DNA of 64,000 nucleotides from Branchiostoma lanceolatum (Eukaryota > Chordata > Leptocardii > Amphioxiformes > Branchiostomatidae), in contig NC_089726.1 of NCBI RefSeq assembly GCF_035083965.1, forward strand, positions 7,011,501 to 7,075,500, in the 5' to 3' direction. Below the pieces are notes generated by a model, which saw nothing but the letters and a program-made list of their open reading frames with translations, searched no databases and was not told the origin of the DNA. Below, one piece after another: positions 1 to 12,169 of the stretch (within the stretch, counting starts at the first letter, position 1; each line of letters opens with the position of its first letter). Made by a program: the position numbers and the translations under genes.

Positions 1-145
1 AGAAAAGGTGACTTAAAGCAGATTTAAACCTTGTAATGTCAAGTTTATTAAGAAGCTTTTCAAGTGACTGGAAGGTTGAGAGTTTGAATCCTGCCCCTTG
101 TTTCTCTCCCAACTTGATTGGCACTTAAAAGGGTTGTTGTTCTAA

Positions 146-508
<363 letters not shown>

Positions 509-597
509 CCAGCATGCACTGGGGCAGTCTCGTGACCAGGGCAGTGTTGTCCCTGCTTGTGACTGGGGTACTTAGTATCTCAGTTTGGGAGAGGTAT

Positions 598-603
598 AAT
601 AAA
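598..603 (+). other. Poly(A) signal AATAAA of the SRPK gene
   Basis: AATAAA lies 90 bp after the SRPK stop codon. A second AATAAA occurs at 1744-1749. Which one is used cannot be told from sequence. Confidence 0.5.
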
Positions 604-2246
604 CATGATGATTATTGTGTAAAGTTACCACAATCTTTAAAACAATGCTGTTAATGCTTGTATGTTGACAAGTCATATGAAACATAAAAAGGGAATCCGG
701 GTGTAGTTTTGGGTTGCTCAGGGGAAAATGGGCAATCTGCAACAGAATAATTAATGTATAGGAAAGACATCTATAGATAAGCAAAAGAATCCTTGGGAAT
801 ACAGTTTCTTATCCACGGCATTCCATTCTGCTGTTATGTGGACTACTTTTCTTTGAGTTTTCATTTCTCCTGGTACATGTAGACATGTGTATTCTCTGTC
901 AGGGCTCAAAATACCTTTTTCAGGTAACATTCAAAACTGCCTGCACCAGCTAAACCTAATGCTTGCAGCACTCCCCTGTTTGACGGTTTTCAATCTGTTT
1001 GTCAATCTGCCATAATGTAAATATTAAAAAGCTGGAAACTGTGTTTCTAAAAACTTAACTTAAATTCTTTGTTTGGCATTTCATAGCTGGTAACAATCAT
1101 TACAGTAAAAATCCAAATATATCCAGCCGGTGCAGATGAATATTAGAAATACCTGCACAGCTTCAATTTTATCTGCACTAATCTGCATTTACAGGTGGTA
1201 TATTGAGCCCTGTCCATAGTAAAGAGAATTGTCCTACTTACGTATATTGTGTACCATATTGAACATTGAGGTCTCAACTGTCCACTCATGCTATGTACAC
1301 TATAAAGTGAGCGGTGATTGCTTATATCCGACTTGTACAGATTCAATTTGAGTTGGAAATTGTTTCATTGAAGCCAGCCAGTAAGCAGAATTGTATGGAG
1401 AGTAGACCAGAACTTTCCGATATCGGTGGAAGAGCTGTCAAATGTTGCATTGAATGAGTGGAATTTAGATGTGTACAAAATGTATTCTGAGGGAAAAGGT
1501 GGTTTGGGATATGCGGCGAAAGTTTACGGTTTGAATCTACAATGCACTGCTTCTCTTGAATGTTGTTACAATTTCCTGCTGTTACAAACTGTTGACAAAA
1601 TTTATGGTTTACTCCAGTAAGATTAAGCAGCAGTCAGCTTGGCTAAAATGAACTAGGAGGGGAATTTATTGTTAACTTAACAGTGTATTGTCCTGGTGAG
1701 AAAGAGGTTACATTTGAAATTTCTTTTAAATGCTGAAGTTTGAAATAAACTGCTGAAAATACTGCACCCCCAAAGTGTCATGTGTGGACTCTTTCAGACT
1801 TTGATAGATGTTGTTCTATCTGTAGCAGTGTTGTGAAGTGAAGAATACTTGCACAATACCTAGTTCCTTTGAACCTCTAAATGAAACATTTATTGATTAG
1901 TTCAATGGCTTAGAATCATTCTGTTTGAAACTGTGCTGCTTACTTATTCCTTTTTGGTTATTTTCTTAACTTCAGCTTTTTTCACTTGAACTATATTACG
2001 ATAACAAGCTTTCTATCTTGTCTTTCTGCTTTTAGACTTACTGGCCAAAAGTATACTGTAAAATAGCACTTTTTGACATTGAGTATAGATGAGACAAGCA
2101 GTGCATTGTGGAACATGTGTACTAAGTAAATGCACATGCAATGTACTATAAGTAAACTTTTGCAATATTGTTAGCTGAACATCCAGAAAATTTATTGTAA
2201 AATGTACAGGTTTTGAAGGTATGTATTGTTATATGGCACACATACC
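604..2246. other. SRPK 3' flank, no gene recognised
   Basis: AT-rich sequence with only short ORFs, none with recognisable similarity. A possible alternative poly(A) signal lies at 1744-1749. Confidence 0.5.
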
Positions 2247-2439
2247 TACTCTCCAAGCAGAGCTAGGGTTTCGGCTGGTTTTTGACGTGTTTTTAGGCGT
2301 TTTGTCATGCCTTCTACTTTGTCATCGTTTTTGTTGTGGTTGGCGACACAACAAAAACGATGACAAAGTAGAAGGCATGACAAAAACGCCTAAAAACATG
2401 TCAAAAACCAGCCGAAACCCTAGCTCTGCTTGGAGAGTA
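2247..2439. mobile_element. MITE-like hairpin, CTCCAAGCAGAG-end family, copy 1
   Basis: A near-perfect palindrome with arms of about 92 bp that begins TACTCTCCAAGCAGAG and ends with the reverse complement. The loop is about 10 bp. It has no coding capacity, which is typical of a non-autonomous DNA transposon. The ORFs read through it are symmetric artefacts. Confidence 0.8.
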
Positions 2440-2635
2440 ACACATACCACCAAATCAAAAATTGAATGTAAGACATGCACATACAGTGGTATAGCATACA
2501 TGTATACATATTAAAACAAACCATAGCAACAAGTGCCCATCTGAAGCTTAGTTTAACACAATAAGCAGAGAGAAAAGCTCCAAAGGTATGATGAAAGAAG
2601 CCTTGCACAATGGCGGAAAAATGATCATATTAAAG

Positions 2636-2833
2636 CTACGGTCACATTTCCAAACTGGGGCCCGGCCGGGCAGTTTGCGGGACCGAAAGGTATGGTATAA
2701 AAGTCAGTAAAACACACAAACATCAAAAATAGTAATCATGAGCATAATTTGTGTACATCTCCTGGTATACGCTTTTATTTTTCGTTCCAGCAAACAGCCC
2801 GGTCGGGCCCCGGTTTGGAAATGTGACCGTAGC
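2636..2833. mobile_element. MITE-like element, GGTCACA/GGGCCCGGCCGGG family, copy 1
   Basis: The termini GCTACGGTCACATTTCCAAA and its inverse are followed inward by inverted GC-rich blocks around GGGCCC. Related copies lie at 10397-10528, 10911-11035 and 42367-42591. Confidence 0.7.
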
Positions 2834-3108
2834 ATAAAACAGAATCTAACAGATACATTTTGGAGTGAGTGAGTAAGAGATCTAATAGCACATAGGATAT
2901 TATGTCAGAGCATGGAATTGGCCCAATTGCTCAACATTACCTGCATATGCCATCAAACATTTTATCAGGCTAATAATAGATTTTTGTGGACAACGTTCAG
3001 TACCTGGCAAGACCCTCTGCAGTGTTGGTAGTTGCAGTGATAAGTGGCTGTGGATTTAATGGGCAATCTAGCTTATTGAGCTATGTTGGGGTGTAAATTA
3101 GAAGTAAA

Positions 3109-3212
3109 TATTCTCCAAGCAGAGGTGTCAGTCGAGAGGACAAGGAGGGAGAGAAATGTTAAAAATTGCGGCCACTCCTAGCCCTCTCGACCAAAACCTC
3201 TGCTTGGAGAAT
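3109..3212. mobile_element. MITE-like hairpin, CTCCAAGCAGAG-end family, copy 2
   Basis: It starts TATTCTCCAAGCAGAGG and ends with the inverse. The next inner block (TCGAGAGGrC) is also inverted, but the interior differs from copy 1. Confidence 0.7.
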
Positions 3213-3852
3213 AGGCAGTACATGCAATTACGCTGTTTTGTTTGGATAGTGAGGAAAAAATTCACCTCTATAAAATCGCCATTTTTCTCAATGAAATGTT
3301 ATTTTTGCAACTAGAAACTCTAGAATACCACTAGATGCAGTTTGTGTCACATACATTTTTTTACCAATGTAACATAATCACAAACTTGTATACACAAATC
3401 TACCTTTGACTTGACTTTTATTCTAGTACATAATATCATGGTGAATGTATGTCTGATAGTTGTGCTAGTGCCACGTATGAAAATGTCGGCATATAATGCA
3501 AGCATGTAAACAATCATATGCCAGTCCTATGACTTACTTGTCCCGGGGTGGCTTTATCAAACCAAAGTCGTATACAAAAAGAACACTGTCAAGTACTAGA
3601 CTTGCATGGGTGAAGTATGATGTAATTGACTTTTGAAAATTAGCATTGTGTCCTGTGTTCTAGGCATCCCTGTGTTGTGTTTACATTCCTAGTGTAAATA
3701 GGAAAATTAACATTTATGTAGTCAGAATTAAATCATAATTACAACATGTTGTCATTTTTCAATTTTATTTTGCCACTGACTGAATGTTAGTAAATGTATT
3801 TATCATCATGTTGTCAATAGTGCAAAAGCATATCAAGGTACATGTGGCAGTT
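3213..3852. other. Intergenic, nothing recognised
   Basis: AT-rich DNA with no convincing ORF, RNA gene or repeat structure seen. Confidence 0.4.
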
Positions 3853-4047
3853 AAGTCAAACCTGCGTAAGAAGACCACTCAGGTACTGATAAAATCTGTT
3901 CTATGTGGACAGGTGGTCACTATAAACAAGATTGTTTTTGCTTCTATCAATGGAAAAAAAATTATTTAGGGACCACACCACAAAGTGGCCACATTGGCCA
4001 GGTGGTTCTTTTGTAGAGGTGGTCTTTTGTATCGGGTTGACTACCTA
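3853..4047. mobile_element. MITE-like element, AGTCAAACCTG / GACAGGTGGTC family
   Basis: A ~195-bp copy with inverted ends (AGTCAAACCTG versus the GGTTGACTA side) and internal GGACAGGTGGTC and CCAGGTGGTTC blocks. Diverged relatives lie at about 41500-41695, 53505-53823 and 57600-57782. Confidence 0.55.
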
Positions 4048-5650
4048 ATGTTACATGTACCGTGTAATACTTTAATGTTGTCCGTGGTATAGCTGCACCA
4101 TTTTCATTGTTGATAGTGCAATGTGTGAAACCTGAATTAGATACTTGTTGTCATGCAGATGTGAATAAGAAAGCCATTTCCGTAATGTTCGCCATGTTAG
4201 AAAAGCCAACATGTACATCTAGAAAACTTCCAAACACTGAAATCTTTGAGTCATTCACATGTACATGTAACATCAACTGTCCATCTTCAGATGTAAAACA
4301 ACACAACCTCTGGCACGACGAACACAACTAGGAATTACTGGTAACTTGTGGCTTATACATTATATTCTGAGATTACACTTATGTTTACTGTACTTACAAT
4401 AACATGTATAGGTTGTTCTACATCCCCTTACCACTGCAGGCTGCGACCGCTGCGCTGAGCAACCAAAAAGTTAACAGATCGTGCAACAAATTTCATAGAT
4501 TAAGAACATTTTTTTAATGTTTTTGGTGTTTTGTTGTCTTTTGAATAATGCTTTTACATCTTGCATCATATTCCAATTTTGAATCTAATGGTAACCCAAA
4601 TCAAATTTTTGTTGCTGTGCAGTTGCTAAGCGATCGCTGTCTGGTGGAAACGGGGCCTAATTTGTGAAAATTTATTTCATGAACATTTTTGTGGTCTGGA
4701 GTACAGGGTGTTATCGTAAAGCTACTCTGTCAATAAAGCTGGGTCAGGTTTGAAAAATGAGGTACTGCTGAAAGAAATGGTGTGTATATTTATGACATTT
4801 GGTGATTGCTAATCCCTACTAATTTATGTTCAAACTTAGGTGGCCTTGGTTTTTTCCCCAGAGACTTTGAAAAATATTTGTTTATGACAAATATCCTCCT
4901 GGTATCTAGGAGAAGTTTAGGTATCTAGGAGAAGTTACAAAAGTCAGACATATTTAAGATTTGCTGTGGTCTCTGAGAAAAATTGTTCTGCAATGTGACC
5001 TAGCTCTATGGAAAGAGTGAAGAGAAGTATTAAGTTATTATCAATAACTAGATCCATAGAAACAATTTGAGATGTCTAGAAAACAAGAATATTCACAATT
5101 CTGCTACTTTATTGTAGGGATGATTGTCGCAAGAACAATTTTTTAAGATACTGTGAAGAATTTAAGGTGATTGCATTGTAGAACTCAATGTAGAACATGA
5201 GTAGGTTTCATCCAAGTCCCTCAGAACCTAAGAGCCGAACAAAAAGTACAAAACTCTAATGATGTAATGTTATGTGTACATTGTACTTGTGTTCAGACAA
5301 TCTTCTTTAAAAAGACGGACAATATGACATCACTCCATATAGTTACTGATAATGGAGTAGCTCGTATTGTCCTTTACAATGTAGGGAGAGTGTTTTTAAA
5401 TTGACCTTGTCAAATCAAGGACATTGTCCTCGGTCATATTAGATCTAATTCGAGTAGCTAACTGTACATCACGTAACAATCGCTCTTGCTTAATATCCAT
5501 GGGTTTTAGAATGAGGATTTTCTGTTCTTTATTGAACAAAATAAAGTCAATATTTGTTCATGATATGTGTCTTCTTGATTTTTGTGCATGAACTGTTACA
5601 CACTAGAATTAAGACATGTTTGCTCACTGACAAGAATCTGAGACAGGAGA
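4048..5650. other. Intergenic, little recognised
   Basis: A weak inverted-repeat element may span about 4425-4665 (GCTGCGACCGCTGCGCTGAGCAACC near the left end, GTTGCTAAGCGATCGCTG near the right). The rest shows no gene. Confidence 0.35.
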
Positions 5651-5654
5651 CAAC

Positions 5655-5862
5655 TAGTCTCTACCAGACTAACCGCGTCGGCTATAGAGAGAACATTTGC
5701 CGGGGGACTTTGGCCACGGAGGATAACATTCCCATCCAGGGTTGCAATATTGGACCCTATCTCCATAGCCGACCCCCTTCATACAGTTGACTCTATTTGG
5801 CCAATTTCTACTATTTTCCCAGCGACCCGCAGAGGCTGGTAGAATCTAGGAGACAACACTGA
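5655..5862. mobile_element. MITE-like inverted-repeat element
   Basis: CTACCAGACTAACCGCG with GTCGGCTAT on the left is mirrored by ATAGCCGAC and CGCAGAGGCTGGTAG on the right. The repeats are imperfect and nested, and there is no coding potential. Confidence 0.45.
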
Positions 5863-6017
5863 AAGTCCGGAAATTGTCTTTAGGCACGAGATTCTTTTTA
5901 TGATAAAGTTTGGCTTCCTTTGAACGCTCGTGTGTACTTGATTTGAACAACAGGAATGATCAGTCTATGAATTATGTAGATCATGTTAGCAAGGAGGTTA
6001 TAGAGTCTCCTTGATGT

Positions 6018-6260
6018 AAAGCCCCTGTCACACTTGTGCGTATATTCAAGTGCGCATGATTTCCGCAGTCATATTTTTTTGGTTTAAGTAAATTTTGCGG
6101 GGAGGATGTTGTTTTCTACTTTGACCCACCGTTGAGCAGTCTAGTTATCAAACTAAAGAATTTCTTCTTCGGCTGCAAACCTAACTTAAACCAAAAACAT
6201 GTTAACGTTAATACGCAACTCATGCGGGCTTGTATAAAAGCACAAGTGTGACAGGGCTTT
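6018..6260. mobile_element. MITE-like element, CCCTGTCACACTTGTGCG family, copy 1
   Basis: The terminal inverted repeats read AAAGCCCCTGTCACACTTGT on the left and its inverse on the right. A second copy, oriented the other way internally, sits in a COPG intron at 27685-27896. Confidence 0.75.
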
Positions 6261-7543
6261 GAGGAAACGGAGGAGCATGCCCACCTTATGTTTGACCCAT
6301 TTTCTCTGTGTGATCAAGGATCTAGGAGGTTAAATAGGATATTTTAACCTGTTTGGTGTGATCAAGGTTAACTATATATCAAACCTCCATGGTGTGATAA
6401 AGAGAAATGGAAATCCCCGATGGCGCAAAACGATCCAAAAAGGCGGAACGCATGCATATGCGCTGTCTGGGTTGAATCTGGCGACAAAGCCGCGTTAAAA
6501 CTATCGCTATTGAATACTAATAGTACCAAACTAGAGTTAAGCATTTGTACTTAAGCGGAAAATACTGACAGGTTTGGTCTCAAGAGTCAAGCAATATTAG
6601 GACAGGCACTAGATTCTTTTAATAAAGTTTGGCTTCGTTTGATCGTCAATTGCTCATGTGTACTTAATTTGAGCAACATGACGATGAGTCCATAGGAAAC
6701 CCAAGCAATATAAGGGACCGAAAATGTTTTTTTGAAAGTCAATTTATCTAACGTTTAATTATTTCTATACAAAAATGTCATGATTATTTCAAACAACACT
6801 ATCACAATGTATAGCAACATTCATGATGCAAAAATACGACATTGTTGTGATGTGAGAACTCACTGAAAATCGTGGCCGGAGTTTTTGTAGGCTCGCGAAA
6901 CTAAGGAGATCATCGTTAACGGCACGATTTTGCGCGGTTTTAGAATGCTCAAAGTATGAAGATATGACGCAAATGTGCTAAAGATTGAAAGATTTCAGCA
7001 TTTTTTCTATTTCCATTTTTTGGGCCCTAATATTGCTTTGGTTGCCTTTAATGAGATAAATGATGTAGAACAGGAAGGAAACGTACCATTTGAGTATGAC
7101 TATTATTTTCTAGGACCCCAAAATATAGTCGATAGCCATCTGGCCAAACTGGAAGCTGACTATAGCATGATCAGCTACAGTACTGCTGTCAACCGCTATC
7201 ACTGGTCGTGCGCTGTTAGTTGATTGGATTTGATTGGCACACGCGGGACACATGTATTATGCTAGTCGTGACCCACACATAAACATTTCAGAACGCGTAG
7301 CAAAACTTAGGCCCTACAAATCACAAACAAAGCAATAAATACGATCTTAAAAAGCAGCATGATAAAATATGACCTAAATATCAGTCCAGATCAATCAGAA
7401 TCCGGTATAATTACTAGTTCCAGATCAAACGGCTTCTTGCCGACAGGATGTTTATACTAGTACCTTGTCTGGGGCCACGTCTAGAAGTCTCAGGTGCGAC
7501 TGATGGCTTACGTTGCATCACTAAATCCTTTTACCACAGGTAA
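6261..7543. other. Intergenic with diverged direct repeats
   Basis: About 100 bp at 6593-6700 is a diverged direct copy of 5875-5975; both share a TAAAGTTTGGCTTC core followed by TGTGTACTT and TTTGA. An 82-codon ORF at 6975-7223 has no recognisable motif and is not called as a gene. Confidence 0.4.
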
Positions 7544-7686
7544 CCAATGGGGTGAAAGACTAGACTGAGATTGATCTCATCAGACAGACAACCAATCCGG
7601 GGATAGATTCCGGAGTGACATCACCATGACAACCAATGTGCATTTCTACAACCAATCACGAGCCAGATTTCTGGCAATTAACCAAT
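7544..7686 (+). promoter_or_regulatory. CCAAT-box cluster, promoter-like
   Basis: Five CCAAT boxes, all in the same orientation, occur at 7544, 7592, 7633, 7652 and 7682. Two have strong NF-Y contexts (AACCAATCACG and AACCAATCAGAG). The DNA just downstream is CpG-richer (7720-7850). This looks like a polymerase II promoter, but the gene it serves was not identified. Confidence 0.45.
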
Positions 7687-7719
7687 CAGAGGCCAGTAAT
7701 TTCCACTCTTCCACCTCAG

Positions 7720-9340
7720 CAGCTTTCTCCAAGCTGGCAAGGTTCATTCTCGATCAGCAACCAGCATGGCAAGATCGAACTGTCTCTTCTTCCCGAGACT
7801 ACGCCTGCCGCCGGGCCCGGCTAAGTGCATCCGCCTAGGGCTGGCCCCTTGTTCCTCTCCGTAAGCTTCATCCATGTAGCACCAAGAAGGTTATATAACC
7901 TCATTGGGTCGCACGGTCCTGCCAGCCGTAAGAGTCATGGATGAACGTAACGTAAACGTTAGGAGCCAGTCCGTAAGCCAATGATCTCTACTATGGCGTG
8001 ATGCTTCAGCCTTTCCCAAGACATTCGACAGTAAGTTGAGACTCTGCTTTTATATCGTCTTTACTTTTAAAGCTGTGTTTAGGCGAGGAGGTTTGTCAAT
8101 GAAGCTGTGTTGGTGGACTATCACGATGTAGAATTAATCTTCTGAGTACCAAATTATGAAGTGAAAGACTCGAGACTGAGATTGATCTCATCAGACATAT
8201 AACTAATCGGGGAATGCCTGATCCGGAATGACGTGGTGGTAGAAATCATTATGTAAAAGGTTCTGTGATTGCCTGAACGCAACGCAAATTTTCAACTGTA
8301 GGACAACTGTTCTTTGTTCTTAGGGAATGTATGATGCATGCGTTTGTGACCATAATTTTCAGCAATGCTTCGCAGTAACTTGCGTATCGCACGATGAGCC
8401 ATTGCCAGTGGACTAATTATAATTGTTTGTTGCAGCAATGGTGAAGAGGCACCATTGACATACATGTCTGGACGTGCATGAAGGCAGCAAGTATCGGATA
8501 AATCTACATCTACATCTACATCTTGATACTTTGTGACAACATCCAGGTGAGCCTTACTTGTGCCTATTGTTTCACAGCACCATCATTATGGTTGATAATT
8601 GATAGGATTCATTATGAAAATGGACCTGTAATTGGCACAAACCTTACGTATGCCCACTGGTCCACAGTTTCTTGTATTTGAATTTTTCGTCATGCACAAT
8701 TTTTGTCTGTTTGTCAGAGGTGTCCAGTTCTTATATTGTATGTCCTATTCTCACTTGCCATTGGACAGCCGTTGAGCCCTTTGTGTTTCTCACACTTACA
8801 GCTGATGTGTGTACACCCTGGCCCTGCTGCAGAAGTTGAACGGATTGAAGCCAAGAAATCCAGAGGAGACTGAGTTGATTGGATTGACACCGCTGTGAGT
8901 AGAATCTGTAAAACTTACTCCAACTTGACCGTGACGAAAAAATTTTTTAGTCAAAATTTAACAAGTTAAGATTAGTGGCACCAACTTTGAACTGAGTTTC
9001 ACCAAATTAAGTTTGACCAGTTAAGATCACACTTTTGTGTTGCAGTCATTGCAGTATCTTTAATTTCAACTTACTTCTGCATGACTTCAGTCATTATTTT
9101 AACTCCTGGCAGAACATAAAGCCTTTGTAGTGTTTTGATTAGAGCAAAGCAAGATCAGACGTTTTTAACTCTGGCTATCTTATCCTAATTGCTTCTTGTA
9201 GCTAAAAGAAGCCCGGATCAACTACCGAGTGATTCTGGTGAGAGGTCGTCGTCCAACACCATGTATGCCATCTCCACGGTGACATCCAGAAAGACCGGTC
9301 CTCGTGTGTACGCCCTGCCAGAGGACCTGAAATTGTTAAG
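7720..9340 (+). other. Unidentified candidate transcription unit
   Basis: Exon-like blocks downstream of the CCAAT cluster include a short ORF from ATG 7766 (MARSNCLFFPRLRLPPGP...) that runs to a GTAAG-type donor near 7860. Others are 8440-8546 ending at CCAG/GTGAGC, 8802-8893 after CTTACAG and ending at GTGAGT, and 9201-9336 after TTGTAG. The last is open in one frame (KRSPDQLPSDSGERSSS...RVYALPEDLK). The frames do not join cleanly between the last two blocks because a stop is created. It may therefore be a non-coding RNA, a 5' UTR series or a decayed gene. I do not recognise the peptide. Confidence 0.25.
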
Positions 9341-9799
9341 TGTTTGCATCATTGTCATGGGAAGCAGTGCAAAATGTTTCTACAGAATCTGGCTGGGACT
9401 AAAAAAAGATGGTGTGATGGGAAGCTAACGATTTGTGATGTTGCATTTATAGCGTTAACTGATTATGTACAGTTCTCTTTGTGTACCTGAGGCATTGTCG
9501 GCAGGGATGGTCACAATCTCTTGGTTGATGGTTGGGTGCTTGACGTGTTTAGTTACATCCTGAGTGCTGTTGTTGGTAGGGGGTTGGGGCATTTTGTGAG
9601 CGGTGGCTGCTTTTGAACACAGGGCTTCAGCCCGTTTCTGTGGTGTACAGGCCCGGTATGTGGTTGTCTCAGTTTCTGTGGCTGTTTCGATGGCTGAGAT
9701 TGTTTGCGGAGTGATTGTGAAGTTCAGAGTTTCATAGAACAGGGATTTTCCTGGTTCTGTTAGCTTATGGCTGCTTGGATTCTTCTACCATCTGTTGTC

Positions 9800-9990
9800 C
9801 TTTCTGTTTATGTGGTGGTTAATGGGTCGTCGGGAACCTAGACCATTACGTAATTTGCCCTGTGTCATATCTTGGAGTCCCGAACCAAGACATGGACAGG
9901 GCCAGAACGGAAGGCAGGTGGCTGGAGAGACTGAGTAGTTATGAGCTAACAGAACCAGGGAAATCTCTGGTCTATGAAACACCGAACTTT
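9800..9990. repeat. Dispersed repeat, copy 1
   Basis: About 180 bp, including TCGGGAACCTAGACCA, ATCTTGGAGTCCCGAACC and GGAAGGCAGGTGG, recurs directly at 11350-11550 with roughly 85% similarity by eye. No function recognised. Confidence 0.65.
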
Positions 9991-10396
9991 GCAATTACTC
10001 CGTGAGCAATCCCGGCTGTGGACATAGTCACAGAAACTGAGTCTGCCATTTATCGGGTTTGTTTACTGCAGAAATAGGCTGGAGCCCTGTGTACAGAAGT
10101 AGCTACTGCTTTCGATATGTCGTAACCCCCCATCCGCAATGTCACTCAGGGTGTCATCAAAATGTGCTCAACACCTGTCCATCCATCAAGAGATCGTGAT
10201 TCTCCCTACTGGCAATGCTTCAGGTAGACAGAGATGGTAAATGTACATTTCTAGGTTGAACCTAGAACTGAAATGATAATCACAAATCAGATTAACTTCC
10301 TGTTATGCCCCCAGCAGTCTGAATATGAAATTCTTGTCAATGACCTTTTATGGAATGCAAAGTGTACAATTTTACAGCAATCATGTATACTATGTT

Positions 10397-10528
10397 ATGC
10401 TAGGGTCACAAAATGCATAGAACGTTAAAAAGAACATGCAAAACTTTTAAAAAAGTACATGTACTCCTTTTCATTCTTTGTTTTCTCAGTCCATTTGGGC
10501 CCCAGCTTTGAAATGTGACCCTAGCATT
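10397..10528. mobile_element. MITE-like element, GGTCACA family, copy 2
   Basis: The ends are ATGCTAGGGTCACA and TGACCCTAGCAT, with an internal GGGCCCCAGCTTTG block. A near-identical copy, with shared flanks, lies at 10911-11035. Confidence 0.65.
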
Positions 10529-10539
10529 AGATATATATG

Positions 10540-10720
10540 TAGTTAATAGCTTAGTTAGCATTTATAGCTTAGTTAGCATTCTTAGCTTAGCATATTTTGC
10601 ATTTTTAGTTAGCATAGAATATTTTGCATTTTTAGTTAGCATATGTAGTTAAGGATTTTTCTTTAGCTTAGTTACTTAATTACTTGGCAAGTTTACCATT
10701 TTTTGTAAGCTTAGCTTACA
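10540..10720. repeat. TTAGC-rich simple tandem repeat
   Basis: Irregular repeats of TAGCTTAGTTAGCATTT. The same low-complexity block recurs at 11580-11700, again directly before a CTCCAAGCAGAGG-family hairpin. Confidence 0.65.
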
Positions 10721-10732
10721 AAAGCTAGGCCC

Positions 10733-10858
10733 TACTCTCCAAGTAGAGGTTCGGCAGCTTGGTGACATAAAGAAAATGGGACAAAAAGGAAAGTCCGCTA
10801 GAGACGCCTAAAACTGCGTCAAAAAAGCAGCCAGAGCGGAACCTCTGCTTGGAGAGTA
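10733..10858. mobile_element. MITE-like hairpin, CTCCAAGCAGAG-end family, copy 3
   Basis: It starts TACTCTCCAAGTAGAGGTTC and ends with the matching inverse. The interior is closely similar to copy 4 (11711-11836). Confidence 0.75.
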
Positions 10859-10910
10859 ATGAGCCACTGTCATACGTTTATGTTCAAATTTACAGCAATC
10901 ATGTATACTG

Positions 10911-11035
10911 TGTAATACTAGGGTCACAAAATGCACAATGTTAAAAAGAACATGTGAAACTCCTTGCCATAAATCCTTTCATTCTTTGTTTTCTTAAACA
11001 GCCCAGTCGGGCCCCAGCTTTGTGACCCTAGCATT
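10911..11035. mobile_element. MITE-like element, GGTCACA family, copy 3
   Basis: Nearly the same sequence as 10397-10528. Shared upstream flank (TTACAGCAATCATGTATACT) indicates duplication of a larger segment rather than independent insertion. Confidence 0.65.
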
Positions 11036-11349
11036 AGATATATATATGTAAGTGTGTTAGGTAGGGTTAAGTTTGATTTTTATCTCATTTTTTCTACATT
11101 TTTTAAAATTACGTAGATGTTGATAATGCCCATTTATGGTATAGAGGTAGTTTGCATTTCTAAGTCCTATTTAAATTTTGGTTACTTATATTAAGGCTTT
11201 GGCTTATGTTGGAGCACACACACATACACACAATGACATACTAATGCGCGCACACACGTACACACAACACAAACACAAACACACTAACACAAACACTATC
11301 TGACTGATGCCTTAGCCTTAAGCTGCAAAAAACTTCAAAAAGACAGTCC

Positions 11350-11550
11350 AGAATGTCCTTTCAGTTTATGTGGCGGTCAGTGGGTCCTCGGGAACCTAGA
11401 CCACGACATAATTTGCCTTGTGTCATATCTTGGAGTCCCGAACCAAGACATGCGCACGGACAGAAAGGAAGGCAGGTGGTTGGAGAGCTAACAAAACCAG
11501 GAAAATCCCTGATCTCTGAAAAACAAAGCTACCTCTGTACCATGCATTGT
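11350..11550. repeat. Dispersed repeat, copy 2
   Basis: Direct copy of 9800-9990. Together with the following TTAGC block and hairpin copy 4, it forms the second unit of a segmental tandem duplication. The 76-codon ORF here is not supported as a gene. Confidence 0.65.
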
Positions 11551-11579
11551 CATTATCAGCATTTACTACATTTTAGCTG

Positions 11580-11700
11580 TTAGAATTAGTTAGCATTTTT
11601 AGCTTTGTAAGCATTTCCCTTGTAGCTTAGCATTTATAGCTTAGTTAGCATATTTTTTAGCTTAGCATATTTTGCATTTTTAGTTAGCATTTTACCATTT
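11580..11700. repeat. TTAGC-rich simple tandem repeat, second block
   Basis: Same composition as 10540-10720. Confidence 0.6.
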
Positions 11701-11710
11701 TCACGAGCCG

Positions 11711-11836
11711 CTTCTGTCCAAGCAGAGGTTCGGCGGCTTGGTCGCTTAAAGAAAACGGGACAAAAAAGAAAGTCCGCTAGAGACGCCTGAAACTGCGTCA
11801 AAAAACAACCAGAGCCGAGCCTCTGCTTGGAAAGTA
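11711..11836. mobile_element. MITE-like hairpin, CTCCAAGCAGAG-end family, copy 4
   Basis: It begins TGTCCAAGCAGAGGTTCGGC and ends GCCTCTGCTTGGAAAGTA. It is diverged from copy 3 but has the same interior (AAAGTCCGCTAGAGACGCC). Confidence 0.7.
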
Positions 11837-12169
11837 ACGAGCCACTGTCAGGCTTAATAAATGTTAACAACAACTGTTTTGTTTAGACGATAAGAATGTC
11901 CTTGCGGCATACTGTAAGCACCAGAAGTCAAATCATGTACTGTGCCCCAATGGCATTTTAATTTGTAGCCTTTGTACTAGCTATAAAATGATTTGCTTCT
12001 GGTTTTACATTCTTTTGTACTCTTGCACACTTGTTTTTTAAAACAAGTGCTATTTGTGCCTTTTCATAACACATTGTACACTTTGCATTCCTCCGTATTG
12101 TTAAGAACTTCTATCAAATAAACAGTTTGAAATCAGGTGTGTAGTTTTTTAAAATTAGATTTTGAGGAA

